Part shown: one piece after another, positions 61,633-64,000 of the stretch
How the letters are laid out: the number at the start of each line of letters is the position of its first letter
Position numbering within the stretch: the first letter of the stretch is position 1
Source of the DNA: Leucobacter chromiireducens subsp. chromiireducens
GTDB taxonomy: Bacteria; Actinomycetota; Actinomycetes; Actinomycetales; Microbacteriaceae
Reading direction: 5' to 3'
NCBI RefSeq assembly: GCF_016758255.1
Contig: NZ_QYAD01000001.1
Location: 496,001 to 560,000, forward strand
DNA: 64,000 nucleotides
Notes under the pieces: model-generated
What the model saw: only the letters and a program-made list of their open reading frames with translations
Databases searched by the model: none
Told to the model about the DNA's origin: nothing
Made by a program: the position numbers and the translations under genes

Positions 61633-63093
61633 TTACGCAGCGAAGCGATCCCGCAGGATCTGGCCGAGCTCGGCGTCAACGTTCGTCCAGTACTGGAAGA
61701 AACGCTCACGGATCTCGGGCACGGTGATGGCGTGGGCCTGGCCGTTCAGCACATCGTGGAAGGTGGCCTTCGACTCTGCCGAGAACACGTCACGGTAGAG
61801 CGTGCCGGCCTGGCCGAAGTCGTCGTCCTCGGAACGGAGCGCGTACGCGCTGCGCACGAGCTCGCCGTCCGACTCCCAGCTGCCCTCGACGCCCGCCAGC
61901 GGATCCGCCACGGGGCCGCCTGCTGCGCCGTAGGAGTTCGGCGTGTAGGTGCGGTGCTGTGCGCTGTTGAAGTGGTAGCGCATGTTGCCCTCGTGCATGT
62001 AGTTGTTCACCTCAGCCGCGTGCGGCTGGTTCACGGGGAGCTCGTTGAAGTTCGTGCCGATCCGGTAGCGGTGTGCGTCCGCGTACGAGAACACGCGCGC
62101 CATGAGCATCTTGTCGGGCGAGATGCCGGTGCCGGGAACCTGGTTGCCGGGCGAGAACGCAGCTTGCTCGATCTGCGCGAAGAAGTTCTCGGGGTTGCGG
62201 TTCAGCGTGAAGGTGCCGACCTTGATGCGGGGGTAGTCCGCCTTGGGCCAGGTCTTCGTGAGATCGAAGGGGTTGAAACGGTACGTCTTCGCGTCCTCGT
62301 ACGGCATGATCTGCACGTGCACGTCCCACGACGGGTACTCCTCGCGCGCAATCGCGTCGAAGAGATCGCGGCGGTAGAAGTCTGCATCGCTGCCGGCGAT
62401 CTTCTCAGCTTCGTCAGCCGACATGTGCTCCACGCCCTGCTGGGAAATGAAGTGGTACTTCACCCAGAAACGCTCACCCTCAGCGTTGATCCACTGGTAG
62501 GTGTGCGAGCCGTAGCCGTTCAGGTGGCGCCAGCTCTTCGAGAGGCCGCGGTCGCCCATGAGGTAGGTGACCTGGTGTGCAGACTCAGGCGACAGCGTCC
62601 AGAAATCCCACTGCATGTCTGCGTCGCGCAGTCCCGAATCGCCGAGGCGCTTCTGCGAGTGGATGAAGTCGGGGAACTTGATGCCGTCGCGGATGAAGAA
62701 GGTGGGGGTGTTGTTGCCCACGATGTCGAGGTTGCCCTCGGTCGTGTAGAAGCGCAGCGAGAAGCCGCGCACATCGCGCCAGGTGTCGGGGGAGCCCTGC
62801 TCGCCGGCAACGGAGGAGAAGCGGATCAGCGTCTCCGACTTCGCACCGGGCTGGAACACCGCGGCACGGGTGTACTTCGAGACGTCCTCGGTGACGACGA
62901 ACTCGCCGAACGCGCCGCCGCCCTTTGCGTGAGGGTTGCGCTCCGGCACGCGCTCACGGTTGAACGAAGCGAGCTTCTCAACCAGGTAGCGGTCGTGCAG
63001 CACCGTGGGGCCGTCGGTGCCAACGGTCAGCGAGAACTCATCGCTCGCAACCGGAGTACCCGTCTGGGTGGTAGTGGGCTTGATGTCAGACAT
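61633..63093 (-). CDS. katA: Haem catalase (clade 3, small subunit)
   Basis: A 486-residue catalase that dismutates hydrogen peroxide. The active-site His lies in [19 protein letters not shown], Asn in [18 protein letters not shown], and the proximal haem Tyr in [27 protein letters not shown]. Length matches clade 3. ATG 63093 is preceded by GAAAGAGG and starts [14 protein letters not shown]; longer in-frame sequence is not coding. It lies 64 bases after a Fur-family gene on the same strand and is almost surely controlled by it. Confidence 0.96.
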   Translation of the reverse strand: MSDIKPTTTQTGTPVASDEFSLTVGTDGPTVLHDRYLVEKLASFNRERVPERNPHAKGGGAFGEFVVTEDVSKYTRAAVFQPGAKSETLIRFSSVAGEQGSPDTWRDVRGFSLRFYTTEGNLDIVGNNTPTFFIRDGIKFPDFIHSQKRLGDSGLRDADMQWDFWTLSPESAHQVTYLMGDRGLSKSWRHLNGYGSHTYQWINAEGERFWVKYHFISQQGVEHMSADEAEKIAGSDADFYRRDLFDAIAREEYPSWDVHVQIMPYEDAKTYRFNPFDLTKTWPKADYPRIKVGTFTLNRNPENFFAQIEQAAFSPGNQVPGTGISPDKMLMARVFSYADAHRYRIGTNFNELPVNQPHAAEVNNYMHEGNMRYHFNSAQHRTYTPNSYGAAGGPVADPLAGVEGSWESDGELVRSAYALRSEDDDFGQAGTLYRDVFSAESKATFHDVLNGQAHAITVPEIRERFFQYWTNVDAELGQILRDRFAA

Positions 63094-63157
63094 AGCGCCT
63101 CTTTCTTCGGATGGGTGGTGGGGTGGCTTGTGAGGTGTCGGTACCGTGCGCCGGGGG

Positions 63158-63616
63158 TTAGGCAGCGTCAGACTGCGCGGCTGAGCATGCGGCGCAGCGC
63201 CCGCGGAACACGACCTCGGCGACGTCAATGGTGAAACCGAGATGATCGGCTGGCTCGAGGCACGGCGCGGAGCCGACGACGCACGGCACATCCTCGATGA
63301 CGCCGCAGTCGCGGCAAATGAGGTGGTGGTGGTTATCTCCCACGCGAGCTTCGTAGCGGGCCGGGCCCCCGTCGGGGGTGATCTTGCGCACCAGATCCGC
63401 GTCAGTGAGCGCGCTGAGTACGCCGTATACCGCCTGCAGTGAGGTGCCGGGCAGTGTTTCCCGCAGCTGCTCGTAGACCGCACTGGCGTCCATGTGGCCG
63501 CCAGTGGCGAGCATGTCGAGGACAGCGCGACGAGGGGCGGTCGAACGGAGCCCAGCAGCGCTCAGTCGCTCGGCGACGGAGGGGTGCACCGGGTGGTGCG
63601 GGGCTGCTGCGGTCAT
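63158..63616 (-). CDS. furA: Fur-family regulator, probable peroxide sensor of katA
   Basis: A 152-residue Fur-family repressor. The winged helix is [50 protein letters not shown]. Metal sites are in [17 protein letters not shown] and the C-terminal CAAC; both CxxC pairs (CRDC, CAAC) are present. Linkage to catalase suggests a PerR/FurA/CatR-type peroxide sensor rather than an iron regulator. A TTTTGA-N5-TCAAAA inverted repeat lies at the promoter. ATG 63616 has a TAGACT -10 element 6 bases upstream. Confidence 0.9.
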   Translation of the reverse strand: MTAAAPHHPVHPSVAERLSAAGLRSTAPRRAVLDMLATGGHMDASAVYEQLRETLPGTSLQAVYGVLSALTDADLVRKITPDGGPARYEARVGDNHHHLICRDCGVIEDVPCVVGSAPCLEPADHLGFTIDVAEVVFRGRCAACSAAQSDAA

Positions 63617-63622
63617 GATCCC

Positions 63623-63628
63623 AGTCTA
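63623..63628 (-). promoter_or_regulatory. -10 element of the fur-katA operon
   Basis: TAGACT on the minus strand ends 6 bases before the fur ATG. A TTGAAC -35 (63645-63650) lies 16 bases upstream, so this is the most complete leaderless promoter of the window. Confidence 0.65.
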
Positions 63629-63635
63629 CTACTTA

Positions 63636-63652
63636 TTTTGAGTCGTTCAAAA
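63636..63652. promoter_or_regulatory. Candidate Fur/PerR operator
   Basis: TTTTGA-GTCGT-TCAAAA is a perfect 6-base inverted repeat with a 5-base spacer. It covers the -35 element of the fur-katA promoter, a position suited to repression. Confidence 0.55.
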
Positions 63653-63698
63653 GACGGCATTCCCAGCGCTGGAACTCCTTGCGTTGCTAAGCTGAGGC

Positions 63699-63717
63699 GT
63701 TGTCACAATTTGGCAAC
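63699..63717. promoter_or_regulatory. Inverted repeat upstream of secA
   Basis: GTTGTCA-CAATT-TGGCAAC has one mismatched pair and lies 56 bases before the secA start. The function is unknown. Confidence 0.35.
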
Positions 63718-63773
63718 GACGGTGGCTCCGCATGGCGGGTCGGCAAGCCGTGCAAACTAACAGGAGAGACAAC

Positions 63774-64000
63774 GTGGCGACAGTTCTCGAAAAGCTCCTT
63801 CGCGTCGGCGAGGGTCGCACTCTGAAGAAGCTCGAGCGGCAGGCGAAACTGGTCGCCGACCTTGAGGAGTCCTTCGCAGAGCTCAGCGACGAGGAGCTGC
63901 GAGGCGAGACCGAGGAATTCCGCGGCCGCCTGGAGAAGGGCGAGACGCTCGACGATCTGCTCCCCGAGGCGTTTGCGGCGGTTCGCGAAGCGGCGAAGCG
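63774..64000 (+). CDS. secA: Preprotein translocase ATPase SecA, 5' part
   Basis: The first 75 codons of SecA, the motor of Sec-dependent export. GTG 63774, with CAGGAGAG 7 bases upstream, begins [53 protein letters not shown] and continues [19 protein letters not shown], the standard SecA N-terminus (motif near AFAAVREA). The gene runs out of the window. Its usual neighbour hpf is about 10.7 kb upstream. Confidence 0.95.
   Translation, partial: MATVLEKLLRVGEGRTLKKLERQAKLVADLEESFAELSDEELRGETEEFRGRLEKGETLDDLLPEAFAAVREAAK

Noticed and set aside
61588-63234. Plus-strand open frame opposite katA
   Set aside because: It mirrors the catalase codons and has no recognisable domain. KatA motifs on the minus strand are unambiguous.
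1-64000. tRNA or rRNA genes
   Set aside because: No cloverleaf-like or rRNA-like segment was seen in any gap, and most gaps are shorter than a tRNA plus its flanks.

Overview
The window is chromosomal DNA of a high-GC Gram-positive bacterium, almost certainly an actinobacterium. The gene content points to Microbacteriaceae, with a Leucobacter-like organism as the best guess; this is inferred from gene content and codon use, not from a database match. Supporting markers are CarD, SenX3-RegX3-PhoU, MtrA-MtrB-LpqB, a WhiB regulator, protein O-mannosyltransferase, a polyprenol-phosphate-mannose synthase, long-form HPF and strong GC bias at third codon positions. No rRNA or tRNA gene, CRISPR array, insertion sequence or prophage was recognised.

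Layout. 1-680 is the 3' end of purM. 850-2913 is a DUF222/HNH protein. 2946-4735 is carD-ispD-ispF on the minus strand. 4905-5444 is an orphan lipoprotein behind a possible iron-regulator box. 5512-7266 is a family A DNA polymerase without a 5' nuclease. 7362-10080 is regX3-senX3 facing phoU across a PHO-box-like repeat. 10145-12654 is cysS-rlmB. 12734-22169 is an accessory catabolic block: a C45 Ntn-hydrolase, a PaiB-like FMN protein, a DmpA-type P1 peptidase and a five-gene peptide ABC importer, facing a LacI regulator across two LacI-type palindromes. 22199-30503 holds an Rv3235-like protein, a PdtaS-like kinase, a PspC/LiaF-like envelope-stress module with its own kinase and regulator, and a protein mannosyltransferase.

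30568-42288 is the translation region: proS, nusA, ylxR, infB, rbfA, truB, then whiB. It is interrupted by a VOC/AraC pair, a DUF805 protein, mutY and a DUF2871 protein. 42359-47360 is a GT2 glycosyltransferase, a DUF5719 protein and a zincin-like protein. 47488-53111 is mtrA-mtrB-lpqB-comF-hpf. 53319-60704 encodes one giant secreted, membrane-anchored surface protein. After it come a mannose-transfer glycosyltransferase, catalase and its Fur-family regulator, and the start of secA.

Two features run through the window. First, about a dozen genes on both strands have a TANNNT-type -10 element ending exactly 6 (sometimes 7) bases before the start codon, the hallmark of leaderless transcription. 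Second, many transcription units end in long, nearly perfect hairpins. The most interesting biology is the LacI-controlled uptake-and-amide-hydrolysis block, the giant surface protein between hpf and secA with a degenerate sorting-signal-like tail, and the low-GC mosaic segment inside cysS.
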